A program made the translations under genes and the position numbers. Positions 44,301 through 52,458 of a stretch of 64,000 nucleotides of DNA are shown here, piece after piece (the stretch's first letter is position 1; each line of letters opens with the position of its first letter). The notes beneath the pieces were generated by a model, which worked only from the letters and a program-made list of their open reading frames with translations, ran no database searches and was not told the origin of the DNA. The DNA comes from Immundisolibacterales bacterium (GTDB lineage: Bacteria > Pseudomonadota > Gammaproteobacteria > HK1), in contig JAPOPW010000007.1 of the NCBI GenBank assembly GCA_026712715.1, positions 93,967 to 157,966 of the forward strand, in the 5' to 3' direction.

Positions 44301-45385
44301 CCGATCTTGAGCAGGCCGAGCGCGTCGACCCGGGCGATCGAGCCGCCCCCTGCGCCAATCTCCATCATGTCGATGACCGGCGCGTGGACCGGAAGGCCGC
44401 TCCCCTTCTTGAACCGGCGCACCCTTGCCGCCTCCAGCATCGGCGCAATGTCCGGCTCGCCGTCCTGTATGAGCGACGCCTTGGCGGTAGTGCCCCCCAT
44501 GTCGAAGGAAAGAAGGTCGTCGTGGCCGATCGTCCGACCGACGAGCGCGCTCGCCTGCGCTCCGCCCGCCGGCCCCGATTCGAGGAAGCGGATGGGCAGC
44601 CGTTCCGCGGTCTCGGGAGCGGTGAGCCCCCCGGAGGACTGAATGAGGTGAAAGCGCCCGCGAAAGCCCCGCTCACGGAGCACCCGCTCGAGCCGGCGGA
44701 CGTAGGCCGACATGAGGGGCTGCACGTACGCGTTCGCGGCGGTGGTCGAGGAGCGCTCGTACTCGTTGATCTGCGGGTGCACGTCGCTCGAGACGGACAC
44801 CGGCAGATCGGGGAACTCGGCGCGGACGAGATCGCGCACCGCCCGCTCGTGGACCGGGTTCCGGTAGGCGTGGAGGAAACACACGGCGAGGGCCTCCACC
44901 CCGTCGTCGACCAGCGCGCGGACCTCGCGGCGCACGGCCTCCGGGTCGAGGGCCTCGAGCACGTCGCCGTCGCGGCTCACCCGTTCGGCGATCTCGCGCC
45001 GGTCGCGTCGCGCCGCGAGCGGCTCGGGGAAGGTCAGGAAGAGGTCGTGGATGTCGTAGCGCTGCTCGGTGCCCATCTCGAGGATGTCCCGGAACCCGCG
45101 CGTCGTCAGCAGCCCGAGCCGCGCCCCGCTGCGTTCGATGATGGCGTTGGTGACGAGGGTCGTGCCGTGCACGACGTGGCCGACTTCGTCGAGGCGGACC
45201 CCGGCCGCGCGCAGGAGGTCGGTCATGCCCTCGAGCGCCCCGATCGACGGGTCCTCCGGCGTCGTGAGGCACTTGTGAAGGTGCAGGGATCCCGTCGCAC
45301 CGCCGACCAGGATGAAGTCCGTGAACGTTCCGCCGATGTCGAAGCCGATGCGGTACGGTGCCGCCTGCACGTGCTTGGTGGCCAT
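41345..45385 (-). CDS. Fused hydantoinase/5-oxoprolinase (HyuA-HyuB)
   Basis: 1346 aa. The N-terminal HyuA/ATPase half starts YRIGFDIGGTFTDFILVGG and has VVHGTTLVTNAIIERSGARL, LSFDMGGTTAKASLIQDGEP and MMEIGAGGGSIARVDALGLL. The HyuB half starts near residue 770: IEADPVGLEIMWSRMINIAE, HSPRAMPVFNLTLPIAVNAM, LEPGDVLVTNDPWLCAGHLF and GRTRGGLGQVISARKLDDDG. Single-chain enzymes of this kind are ATP-dependent 5-oxoprolinases; HyuA/B relatives act on hydantoins or carboxylate ketones, so the substrate is open. Last gene of the leftward operon with the TRAP transporter and DapA-like lyase, hence acting on what the transporter imports. GGAGGA precedes the start. Confidence 0.92.
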   Translation of the reverse strand: MATKHVQAAPYRIGFDIGGTFTDFILVGGATGSLHLHKCLTTPEDPSIGALEGMTDLLRAAGVRLDEVGHVVHGTTLVTNAIIERSGARLGLLTTRGFRDILEMGTEQRYDIHDLFLTFPEPLAARRDRREIAERVSRDGDVLEALDPEAVRREVRALVDDGVEALAVCFLHAYRNPVHERAVRDLVRAEFPDLPVSVSSDVHPQINEYERSSTTAANAYVQPLMSAYVRRLERVLRERGFRGRFHLIQSSGGLTAPETAERLPIRFLESGPAGGAQASALVGRTIGHDDLLSFDMGGTTAKASLIQDGEPDIAPMLEAARVRRFKKGSGLPVHAPVIDMMEIGAGGGSIARVDALGLLKIGPESAGAEPGPACYGQGGTRATVTDANLLLGYLDPRYFLGGRMALDTAASESAMAKLAADLGLSVEEAAWGVYDLVSENMAGAARVHIVEKGRDPRRYAMVAMGGAGPLHAARVARKLGMREVVVPPASGAASALGFLAAPVAYEAARSWPMRIADPDFARVESLLRELETEGRAHLAEAGVAEADRALDPQPDDGGAPSTSGPEARPGREGVGFTVQRQADMRLRGQMHQISVALPAEPLSAENLPAVRDAFAAEYQRRYTHLYDGAEIEVLNWRVVCTGPAPNLSARLAGGHGADGPGAEGMGSGAPDGALKGCRRAWVPGRGAFADVPVYDRYAMGAGTAIEGPAIVEEREATTIVPDTCTLTVDEGLNLRLALAETVPSRTVVGADTALAEAVARIEADPVGLEIMWSRMINIAEECWQTVIRTAFSLIIGEAQDFACEILDAGGRQIVHSPRAMPVFNLTLPIAVNAMIERYPPETLEPGDVLVTNDPWLCAGHLFDIAVAVPVFRGGEVVAFCGVVGHVTDIGGTKDSLHAREIYEEGFQIPPMKLFRAGEPNEDLFTLLAENVRRPDQVLGDVHALVAAGLTGAERIGEFMEEYGMHDLEALATVVQRRAEAAMRQAIADLPDGRYEHRVEADGLDAPMSFPIRITVEGDEIEVGFEGSPPQMDQGGSNCTLTYTKAHATYPLKCILSPEVPGNAGCYRPMRVTAPEGSVMNCDRPLAVNMRTRTGWYIAPNVFGALAAAAPGRVQAFTGLPSSALFYGIGPDGVFYSDHLFQGGGQGASEHGDGHSALLYPTSAGNTSVELFETRVPALVIEKSFLADSGGPGRTRGGLGQVISARKLDDDGKPCQVGLYPMGVLRPVTGLFGGRPGGRSGGTVGGIDGATRDVGVGALSVLETADEYAELRVAGGSGFGDPLERPFEDVQRDLDAGFVTAAGAERDYGCVVAADGIIDRAASERLRAGRTGRDAVPAPAPTSAEAD

Positions 45386-45536
45386 GAAAATCAGGATCCT
45401 CCAGGTCGGGACGAGGCGAACGCCGCCGGCCGGACCGTGCGGCGTTCGAACTGCGGAACAACTCTATCTCACCAGGTCGGGCGGTGTCCCCGCCCCACCG
45501 GTGTTCCGGCCCGCCCCCGGCGAACCCCGATGGGGG

Positions 45537-46820
45537 CTAGAGGAGTCCCGCGAGCCGGGGCAGGAAGAGCGGGATGTCGGGCACGTAGGTCACGAGCACC
45601 AGGATCGCGGTCATCATCAGCCACGGCCAGAACATGCGCCGCGACACCTGCACGATGCTCCGCTCGGCGATGCTCGAGGCGACGAAGAGGGTGATCCCGT
45701 AGGGCGGGGTCACCATGCCGATCGCGAAGTTCATGACCACCACGAGGCCGAAGTGCACGGGGTCGACCCCGAAGTGGATCGCGATCGGCATCAGCACCGG
45801 CACGAGGATGAGGATGGCGGCGATGCTCTCCATGAACATCCCGATGAGCATGAGCAGGACGTTGATGAGCAGCAGGAAGGTCCACGGCTGCTCGGAGACC
45901 GACTTGATCCACGCGGCGAGCATCGCCGGCACGTTCGCGTTCGCGACGAGCCAGCCGAAGATGCTGGCCGTGCCGATGATGACCATCACGGCCGCCGAGA
46001 GCGCGGCCGCCCGCAGCACGAGGGCAGGCAGATCGCGCACACGCAGGTCCCGGTGGATGACCATCGCGACGGCGAGGCCGTAGAGGACCGCCACCGCCGC
46101 AGCCTCCGTCGGCGTGAACCCCCCGCCCACGATCCCGCCGATGATGATGACCGGCATCCCGAGGGCCGGGAGCGCCCGCACGAAGGTGCGCCGGAGCCGG
46201 GCCGCGGTGAAGGGCTCGACCTCCCGGTACTGGGGGCCGCCCCGGCGCGCGTGGAGCCAGGCCGCGAAGAGCAGCCCCGGCACCGTCAGCAGCCCCGGCA
46301 GCACCCCGGCGAGGAACATCGCCCCCACCGAGAGGTTCGAGACGAGTGCCACCACCACCATCATGAGGCTCGGGGGAATCACCTGGGCGAGGGAGCCCGA
46401 GCAGGCGATGACCGCGGCCGAGAAGTCGATGTCGTAGCGGCGCCGCCGGAGCTCGGGCTGCATGATCGACGAGATCGCGGCGACGTCCGCCGAGCCCGAT
46501 CCGGAGATGGCCGCGAGCCCGGTCGCCGCCACCACGGACACCATCAGGAGGCTTCCGACGACCCATCCGACGAGCGCGGTCGCGAACTCGACGATGCGCC
46601 GCGAGATCCCCCCCGCATCCATGATCGCGCCCGCGAACACGAAGAACGGGATGGCCATGATGGTGAACGAGTTGAGGCCGTCGTAGATCCGCTGCGAGAC
46701 GATGGTGAGCGGCACGTCGGTGGTGAGGAGCAGGGTGAGGGTGGCCGCAATCCCGAGCACGAAGACGATCGGAGTTCCGATCACCAGAAAGAGGAGGAAG
46801 GCGGAGAAGGCGAAGATCAC
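45537..46820 (-). CDS. dctM: TRAP transporter large permease DctM
   Basis: 427 aa from a GTG at 46820 that overlaps the dctQ stop (GTGA). About 11-12 membrane helices. Family blocks: AIPFFVFAGAIMDAGGISRR, AAISGSGSADVAAISSIMQP, SLAQVIPPSLMMVVVALVSN, GFTPTEAAAVAVLYGLAVAM and MVTPPYGITLFVASSIAERS. It is the Na+-driven transport channel. Co-translated with dctQ. Confidence 0.95.
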   Translation of the reverse strand: MIFAFSAFLLFLVIGTPIVFVLGIAATLTLLLTTDVPLTIVSQRIYDGLNSFTIMAIPFFVFAGAIMDAGGISRRIVEFATALVGWVVGSLLMVSVVAATGLAAISGSGSADVAAISSIMQPELRRRRYDIDFSAAVIACSGSLAQVIPPSLMMVVVALVSNLSVGAMFLAGVLPGLLTVPGLLFAAWLHARRGGPQYREVEPFTAARLRRTFVRALPALGMPVIIIGGIVGGGFTPTEAAAVAVLYGLAVAMVIHRDLRVRDLPALVLRAAALSAAVMVIIGTASIFGWLVANANVPAMLAAWIKSVSEQPWTFLLLINVLLMLIGMFMESIAAILILVPVLMPIAIHFGVDPVHFGLVVVMNFAIGMVTPPYGITLFVASSIAERSIVQVSRRMFWPWLMMTAILVLVTYVPDIPLFLPRLAGLL

Positions 46821-47335
46821 GAGGGGGAATCCCCTTCCGCCGGAGGGTGCAGCCCGAACGGCCGGTCCCACCGGTCCACCACCCGCGCGACGAGCTCGAG
46901 GGCGAAGTACGCCGCTCCGAGGGGCAGGGAGAGATAGATGATCCACATCGGGACCTGGAGCACCGGGGAGGTCTCGAAGAGCCAGCCGAGCTCGATGAGG
47001 GGAAAGCTCCCGTAGACCACGACTCCGAGGAACCAGAGCGCGCCGGCCGCTATGAGGAGGCTTAGGGCCCGCGCCCACTTGAGCGGCAGCAGGGCCGCGA
47101 CCGCGTCCACCGCCACGTGCAGCCCCCGGCGCATGGCGATCCCGGCCCCCATGAGCACCACCCAGATCTGCGCGTAGCGGGCCGTTTCCTCGGTCCAGGA
47201 GATCGAGTAGTTGAAGACGTAGCGCCCGAAGACCTGCGCGAGCACCGCGAGGGTCATGTACGCGAAGCAGGCGACGACGATCGCCGCGACCGCGATCCGC
47301 ACCCCCGCGACGATCCGCGCGAGGATCGCGCTCAT
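46817..47335 (-). CDS. dctQ: TRAP transporter small permease DctQ
   Basis: 172 aa, four predicted membrane helices. The family signature is present: LAQVFGRYVFNYSISWTEET then ARYAQIWVVLMGAGIAMRRG. It pairs with DctM in the inner membrane. Overlaps dctM by four bases; 256 bp after dctP, separated from it by a terminator-like hairpin that could lower permease expression relative to the binding protein. Confidence 0.93.
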   Translation of the reverse strand: MSAILARIVAGVRIAVAAIVVACFAYMTLAVLAQVFGRYVFNYSISWTEETARYAQIWVVLMGAGIAMRRGLHVAVDAVAALLPLKWARALSLLIAAGALWFLGVVVYGSFPLIELGWLFETSPVLQVPMWIIYLSLPLGAAYFALELVARVVDRWDRPFGLHPPAEGDSPS

Positions 47336-47520
47336 CGCGATCCCGCCCCGACTACCGGAACGGCTCCCGCCCCGGTGCGCAATCCTCGCCCGCGTGAATG
47401 CATACGGCCCACACGCTCCCGCTCCGTCGCGGGGTACGCCTGGTCAAAGTGGGATTCCGCGGTCCTCATCCGGTGCGCTCCCCCGAACCCGAAGACCTGC
47501 TCCGACCCGGATTCTCGAAG

Positions 47521-47555
47521 AAAAAGGGCCGGGCGAACGCGCGTTCGCCCGGCCC
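47521..47555 (-). terminator. Intrinsic terminator/attenuator after dctP
   Basis: GGGCCGGGCGAACG/CGTTCGCCCGGCCC at 47526-47555 is a perfect inverted repeat of 14 bp arms, followed on the minus strand by TTTTTCTTC. It lies between dctP and dctQM, so part of the transcripts probably stop here, giving more periplasmic binding protein than permease. Confidence 0.85.
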
Positions 47556-47591
47556 GCCGGTCACCGGCAATCTGCGACGCGAGGGTCGCCC

Positions 47592-48575
47592 CTACTTCGT
47601 GTCCAGGATCATCTGGAGCAGGCGCTTCTCGTTCTCGTCGGTGAGGAACTCCTCGTAGACCTTCTTCGCGGCTTCGCGGAACGGAACCGGATCGAGCGCG
47701 GTGATCGTGACCCCCGCCTCCTCGATCTTCCCGAGGCGACCCGCGTCCACACTCGCGTAGTGGTCCTGCTCCCACTCCGCCGCCTTGGCCCCGCCCTCGA
47801 GGAGGGCCGTCTGCACGTCGGCCGACAGCGACTGGAACTTCTTCTCCGACATGATGATCGGCGCGGTGAGGATGGTCCAGCCGACCTGCCCCCAGTTGGG
47901 CGCGACCTCGTAGAACTTCTTCTCGTAGTAGTTCGTGTTGGCCGCTTCGGCGCCGTCCACGACCCCGGTCTGGAGTGACGAATAGAGCTCTGCATAGCTG
48001 ATGGGGGTCGCATTCGCACCGAACGCGTTCCAGGCCGCCATGTGGTACTTGCTCTGCATGGTCCGGATCTTGAGGCCCTTGAGATCCTCGATGCTCGTCA
48101 CCGGCTCCTTGGTCATGAGATGGCGCACCCCGACGTTGTACACCCCGAGGAGGCGGATGCCGCGCTTCGCGACGACCTTGTTGATCTCCTGGAGCACCGG
48201 CCCGCGCAGGACCGCGATCATGTGGTCCTGGTCGCGGAACAGGAACGGCATGTCGAAGAGCTTGAGCTCCGGGACGAAGTTGGTGAGCGGCGCGTTCGAG
48301 GGCGAGGTGATGTCGAGGCTGCCGGTCAGCACCTGCTTGATCATCTCGACCTCGCCGCCGAGCTGCATGTTGGGAAAGACCTCGAGGGTCACCTTGCCTC
48401 CGGTCGCCTTCTCGAGGTGCTCCCCGATCATCTGGAGGCCGAGGTCCATGGGCTCGCCCGCGTTCTGCGAGTGCCCCGCCTTGAGCACGATGTCGGCCGC
48501 GCCGGCGAGGGACGAGGACAGCGCTCCACCGAGACCGACTGCTGCAACTACGCCGGCCATCAATAATTTACGCAT
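47592..48575 (-). CDS. dctP: TRAP transporter periplasmic substrate-binding protein DctP
   Basis: 327 aa from ATG 48575 with a signal peptide (LLMAGVVAAVGLGGALSSSL, cleaved near AGAAD). DctP-family features: VLKAGHSQNAGEPMDLGLQM, FPNMQLGGEVEMIKQVLTGS, GLKIRTMQSKYHMAAWNAFG with the Arg that clamps the substrate carboxylate, and ISYAELYSSLQTGVVDGAEA. Binds an organic acid in the periplasm and hands it to DctQM. Linked to the oxoprolinase and lyase. Confidence 0.95.
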   Translation of the reverse strand: MRKLLMAGVVAAVGLGGALSSSLAGAADIVLKAGHSQNAGEPMDLGLQMIGEHLEKATGGKVTLEVFPNMQLGGEVEMIKQVLTGSLDITSPSNAPLTNFVPELKLFDMPFLFRDQDHMIAVLRGPVLQEINKVVAKRGIRLLGVYNVGVRHLMTKEPVTSIEDLKGLKIRTMQSKYHMAAWNAFGANATPISYAELYSSLQTGVVDGAEAANTNYYEKKFYEVAPNWGQVGWTILTAPIIMSEKKFQSLSADVQTALLEGGAKAAEWEQDHYASVDAGRLGKIEEAGVTITALDPVPFREAAKKVYEEFLTDENEKRLLQMILDTK

Positions 48576-48646
48576 GGTTCGAGTCTCCTGTAGGGAAATG
48601 ACGTCGAGTGAACGGCGGCTCGTCGCGAGGCCGGGACGGCCTCGGG

Positions 48647-49543
48647 TCAGGCCGCCCTGGCGGTGAGGACCCCGAGATCCTCGAGCACGGTCCGGAGCGC
48701 CTTGCGCGGCCCCTCGGGGAGCGGCAGGCGGGGCGGGCGCGGGTCGCCCGCCGGCATGCCGACCATCTCCATTCCCGCCCGGGTGGCGGAGACGTAGAGA
48801 TCGCCCGCGATGGCGTCGAGGAGCGGCAGCAGCCGATGGTAGGCCTCCCGGCCGCGGTCGGGATCGCCCTCCGTCACGGTCAGGCGGTAGAGATCGGCGG
48901 AGTGCCGCGGAACGATGTTGCCGCAGACCGAAACGTAGCCGTCCGCCCCGAGGACCAGCGAGTCGAAGGCGTGGTATCCGGCGAAGACGGTGACCCGGCC
49001 CTCGGAGAGGCGCGCAATTTCGCGCACCCGCGTGATGTCCCCGCTCGACTCCTTGATGTATCGCACTGCGTCGATCTCGCCGAGGCGGGCAACGAACTCG
49101 GGGCGCAGATCCACGTTCGCGGTGTTCGGATTGTTGTACACCATGATCGGAATGGAGATTGCTTCGCCGATCCGGCGGTAGTGCTCGAAGAGCTCGTCCT
49201 CGGTCGGAGAGCTGTAGAAGGGCGGGACCACCATCACCCCGGCGGCCCCGAGGCGCTCCGCCTCGCGGCTGTGGCGCACGGCGACGTCCGTCCACTCCGC
49301 GGCGGTGCCGGCGATGACGGGGATGCGTCCCCGCGCCTGGTCGACGAGGACCTCGATGAGCTGCGTGCGTTCGTCGTCGGTGACGGAGAGGAACTCGCCG
49401 GTGCTCCCGAGGGGGATGAGGCCGGGCACGCCTTCGCGGATCTGCCAGTCGACGAAGCGGCGGGTGGCCGCCTCGTCGATGCCCCGTCCGTCCTCCCGGA
49501 AGGGAGTCACCATTACCGTGTAGCTGCCACGAAACTCGGCCAT
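48647..49543 (-). CDS. DapA-family lyase/synthase (class I aldolase), TRAP-linked
   Basis: 298 aa from ATG 49543 after GGGGAGGAGAGG. Key family parts: YTVMVTPFREDGRGIDEAAT, LIPLGSTGEFLSVTDDERTQ, MVYNNPNTANVDLRPEFVAR and the Schiff-base Lys in AVRYIKESSGDITRV. DapA-family members include dihydrodipicolinate synthase, N-acetylneuraminate lyase, 2-keto-sugar-acid aldolases and pyrroline-hydroxycarboxylate deaminase. Genomic company with a TRAP transporter and oxoprolinase argues for a catabolic member. First gene of the operon running to 41345. Confidence 0.88.
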   Translation of the reverse strand: MAEFRGSYTVMVTPFREDGRGIDEAATRRFVDWQIREGVPGLIPLGSTGEFLSVTDDERTQLIEVLVDQARGRIPVIAGTAAEWTDVAVRHSREAERLGAAGVMVVPPFYSSPTEDELFEHYRRIGEAISIPIMVYNNPNTANVDLRPEFVARLGEIDAVRYIKESSGDITRVREIARLSEGRVTVFAGYHAFDSLVLGADGYVSVCGNIVPRHSADLYRLTVTEGDPDRGREAYHRLLPLLDAIAGDLYVSATRAGMEMVGMPAGDPRPPRLPLPEGPRKALRTVLEDLGVLTARAA

Positions 49544-50052
49544 CGTCCTCTCCTCCCCGACGCGGCCGCGAACCGCGACCATCCCCGATACTCACGGAAT
49601 TCACGACGGGCCGCAAGCCGACCCGTTCGCCGCCGAGCGCGCGGGACCTGCGATGCGACCGTTCGCCCCACGCTCGATGTGCCGGGGAACGAGGGCAACT
49701 CGCATTCGACAGCGAGACCGGGCGCCCGGTCCATGCTCGCCGCGAGGCCGGATTCGGACCCTGTATCAATCCGCCGGCGCTCGTCCCTTCCCGAGAGGGT
49801 CGCCCCTCTCGCCGGACTTCGGCCGGAGACGTCCGGATGAAGTGGGCGGGCCGAGCTCCCGCGTCCGCGACGCTCGCCGGGCGATGTGGACAGGGCGGGG
49901 GCGCGTGCGTATTCTCGTTCTTGATTCAAATCAATCATGAGAGCCGAGTTGGCGTCTTGCCCACCACCATGCCGCCGGTTCGGCGAGCCGGCCTCGCGTG
50001 TCGCTCGGAGAGTGCCCCCCACGGTGTCGCGGTGGCGGTGTTCGAGGGGCGA
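49544..50052. other. Divergent regulatory region between the TRAP operon and sulP
   Basis: About 510 bp without a supported gene. It must hold both promoters. The only sharp signal is the FNR-type box at 49921-49934. Between 49640 and 49880 the DNA is GC-rich with no motif I can name. Confidence 0.6.
49921..49934. promoter_or_regulatory. FNR/Anr-type binding site
   Basis: TTGATTCAAATCAA is a perfect match to the TTGAT-N4-ATCAA consensus and a full palindrome. A class II FNR promoter starts about 41 bases downstream of the box centre, near 49969, which leaves an 84-base leader before the ATG at 50053. Likely oxygen- or redox-dependent activation of the SulP gene. Confidence 0.75.
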
Positions 50053-52269
50053 ATGAGCCCGTGGTCGCGGCTCCGCGCCGACTTCGTTCCGGCGAAGCTG
50101 GTGCGTGCGGTCGCCGTCGGCTGGCTCATGGGGGCGGTGATCGTCATTCACTGCATCGCTCTCTCGGCCGTCGTATTCAGCGGTCCGATGCTGCCCTTCG
50201 CCGTGCAGGGCGCCGGCATGATGCTGTTCGGTGGTCTCGTCTTCTGCCTGCTGATCGGCGTGACGAGCAGCTTCCCGGGCATGCTCGCGGTTCCGCAGGA
50301 GGTGCCCGCGACGGTGATCGGAACGCTCGGCGCCGCCGTCGTCGGCAGCACGGCCGGTGGCCCGGATGCCAGTTCGTTCATGACCATGGCGGCGATGCTG
50401 GTTCTCTCGGGCTTGCTCACGGGGGTCGCGTTCCTTGCCATCGGGAAGTTCCGGCTGTCGTATCTCTTCCGCTTCATCCCCTATCCGGTCGCGGGGGGAT
50501 TCTTCGCCGGAGCCGGGTGGGTGTTGTCGGTGGCCGCACTTTCGGTAATGAGCGGGATGGTTCTCGACTGGCAGACGCTTCCCCGGATGTTCGAGCCCGC
50601 CGCGATGTCGAAATGGGGGCCGGGGGCGGCATACGGCCTCGCCCTCGCCTTCGTCATGAGGCGAAGAGCCAACCTCGTGGTGATGATTGGCAGCCTCTTG
50701 ATCGTGAGCGCGCTATACCACGCCGGTCTGGCCTTTTTCGACCTCTCGGTGGAGGACGCCAGGGCGCAGGGGTTCCTGCTGTCGGGAATGCCGGAGGTCG
50801 GCCTGTGGCCCGCGTTCGGACCGGGCGATCTGGGTCGCGTGGACTGGAACGTCGTCGCCGGCCAGATACCGGCGCTTCTCACGGTCACGCTGGTCACGCT
50901 GCTGTGCCTGCTCGTGACCGTGAACGGCCTCGAGGTGGCCACCGGCGTGGAGGTCGATCTGGACCGCGAATTCCGGGCCGCGGGTCTCGCCGGAGTGTGC
51001 GCCGGCGCCGGAGGGAGCGCCCCCGGGTGCCATTCGTTCGCCTTGACCCTGCCGTGCCGGATGTTCGGAGCCGACACGCCGTGGGTCGGGGTCGTCGTCG
51101 CCTTCGTGCTGGGCGTTTCCCTGTTCTTCGGTAACGGGATCCTGACCCTGCTGCCGATGCCGATCATCGGAGGGCTGTTGCTCTTCATCGGCATCAGTCT
51201 CCTGGACAACTGGCTCGTCAAGGTCCGAGAGAGGCTCCACTGGACGGACTACGGCGTGATCGTGCTCATTGCCGTCACCGTCGCGGTGTTCGGATTCATC
51301 GAGGGCGTGGGCGCAGGGATGCTTGCGACGCTGACCTTGTTCGCCATCCGCTTGAGTCGGGTGGACGTGGTCGAGGAGGAGTTCACCGGACGCGAGCAGC
51401 AGAGCACGAAGCTGCGCTCGGTTCCCGATCGCGTCATGCTGCTCGACCGGGGTGAGCTGCTGCGTGCCTACCGGCTTCGCGGCTACATTTTCTTCGGCAC
51501 CGCTCATCCGCTGATCGCCCGTCTCAAGCAGCCGCTCCGCGAACATCCGCCCCCGGCGTGCATCCTCCTCGATTTCGCCGCGGTTTCCGGCTGCGACTTC
51601 TCGGCCGTCAATGCCCTGTGCCAATTCGTTCAGTCTGCGGACTTGGCCGGGGTTCGGGCGGTGTTCAGCGCCGCTCCCGGAAGTTTCGAAGAGGGCCTGC
51701 GGAGAAATCTACCCGCGCAAGTCTGGCGAAGACTCCGGTTCGAGACGGATCTCGACCACGGCCTGGAACGTTGCGAGGACATGATCGTCACCGCGGCGGC
51801 TTCCGGGCTGTCCGAGCCGTCAAACCGCCAGCGTGGCCGCTTGCTGGATCGTGTCACCGAAGATCTGGGGCGTCGCCTGGCCGGTCTGGCGCAGTTCGAG
51901 GAGCTGCTGGAGGAGCTCGAGCCCTGGCTCGAGCCGCGCGAGTACGAGGCGGGAGAAGCGCTAGCCGTGCGGGGCGAAGTCCAGGACGGCTTGCAGCTCG
52001 TGGTCTTCGGACAAGCGGTCGTTCACGATGCCGACGGGGCAAGGCTGTTCCAGTGCGGTCCAGGCGATGTTGTCGAGTCGTGGGCGGCCTTTTCCGAGCA
52101 CGTCGCCGCAGCCACCGTGATCGCTCGCGAACCCTGCCGCACCATGCTGCTGACCTCCGCCGCGCGCGAGCTGCTGGAATCGGACGACAACGCGCTGACA
52201 CTGAGGCTCCTTGCGTTTCTCGTCAGCCGCCGGCCCCCCGGCCGCCTGTCGCCGGAAACCGGCCCGTGA
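50053..52269 (+). CDS. SulP-family anion transporter with STAS and cyclic-nucleotide-binding-like domains
   Basis: About 738 aa. Residues 15-430 form the SulP membrane part (around 12-14 helices: VGWLMGAVIVIHCIALSAVV, PYPVAGGFFAGAGWVLSVAA, TVTLVTLLCLLVTVNGLEVA, MPIIGGLLLFIGISLLDNWL). A STAS domain follows at 470-570 (RGYIFFGTAHPLIARLKQPL, LLDFAAVSGCDFSAVNALCQ). The C-terminal 130 residues look like a cNMP-binding jelly roll (EYEAGEALAVRGEVQDGLQL, FQCGPGDVVESWAAFSEHVA), without a clear phosphate-binding cassette Arg. SulP proteins import sulfate, bicarbonate or dicarboxylates. ATG 50053 was chosen after GAGGGG and because of the FNR box; an ATG at 49969 exists. Confidence 0.88.
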   Translation: MSPWSRLRADFVPAKLVRAVAVGWLMGAVIVIHCIALSAVVFSGPMLPFAVQGAGMMLFGGLVFCLLIGVTSSFPGMLAVPQEVPATVIGTLGAAVVGSTAGGPDASSFMTMAAMLVLSGLLTGVAFLAIGKFRLSYLFRFIPYPVAGGFFAGAGWVLSVAALSVMSGMVLDWQTLPRMFEPAAMSKWGPGAAYGLALAFVMRRRANLVVMIGSLLIVSALYHAGLAFFDLSVEDARAQGFLLSGMPEVGLWPAFGPGDLGRVDWNVVAGQIPALLTVTLVTLLCLLVTVNGLEVATGVEVDLDREFRAAGLAGVCAGAGGSAPGCHSFALTLPCRMFGADTPWVGVVVAFVLGVSLFFGNGILTLLPMPIIGGLLLFIGISLLDNWLVKVRERLHWTDYGVIVLIAVTVAVFGFIEGVGAGMLATLTLFAIRLSRVDVVEEEFTGREQQSTKLRSVPDRVMLLDRGELLRAYRLRGYIFFGTAHPLIARLKQPLREHPPPACILLDFAAVSGCDFSAVNALCQFVQSADLAGVRAVFSAAPGSFEEGLRRNLPAQVWRRLRFETDLDHGLERCEDMIVTAAASGLSEPSNRQRGRLLDRVTEDLGRRLAGLAQFEELLEELEPWLEPREYEAGEALAVRGEVQDGLQLVVFGQAVVHDADGARLFQCGPGDVVESWAAFSEHVAAATVIAREPCRTMLLTSAARELLESDDNALTLRLLAFLVSRRPPGRLSPETGP

Positions 52270-52458
52270 TCCGCTGCCGGGGTTCCGGAGGCTGTTTCGC
52301 GTGAATCATGCGGCCACGGCCGCGAGATTCGAACGGGGACGGGACGACACACGAGCCTCGACCCCGGCCCCGGCCCCGGCCCCGGTCGGTGGCGGGTTCG
52401 CGGGATTGTCGCGAGTCCGACGCCGACCCCTTCTTTCCGCCGGGAAAGGGGCAGCGGC

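Noticed and set aside
52361..52384. CCCCGG hexamer repeats as a regulatory array
   Set aside because: Only four units, ordinary for DNA of this composition; no link to a gene start.
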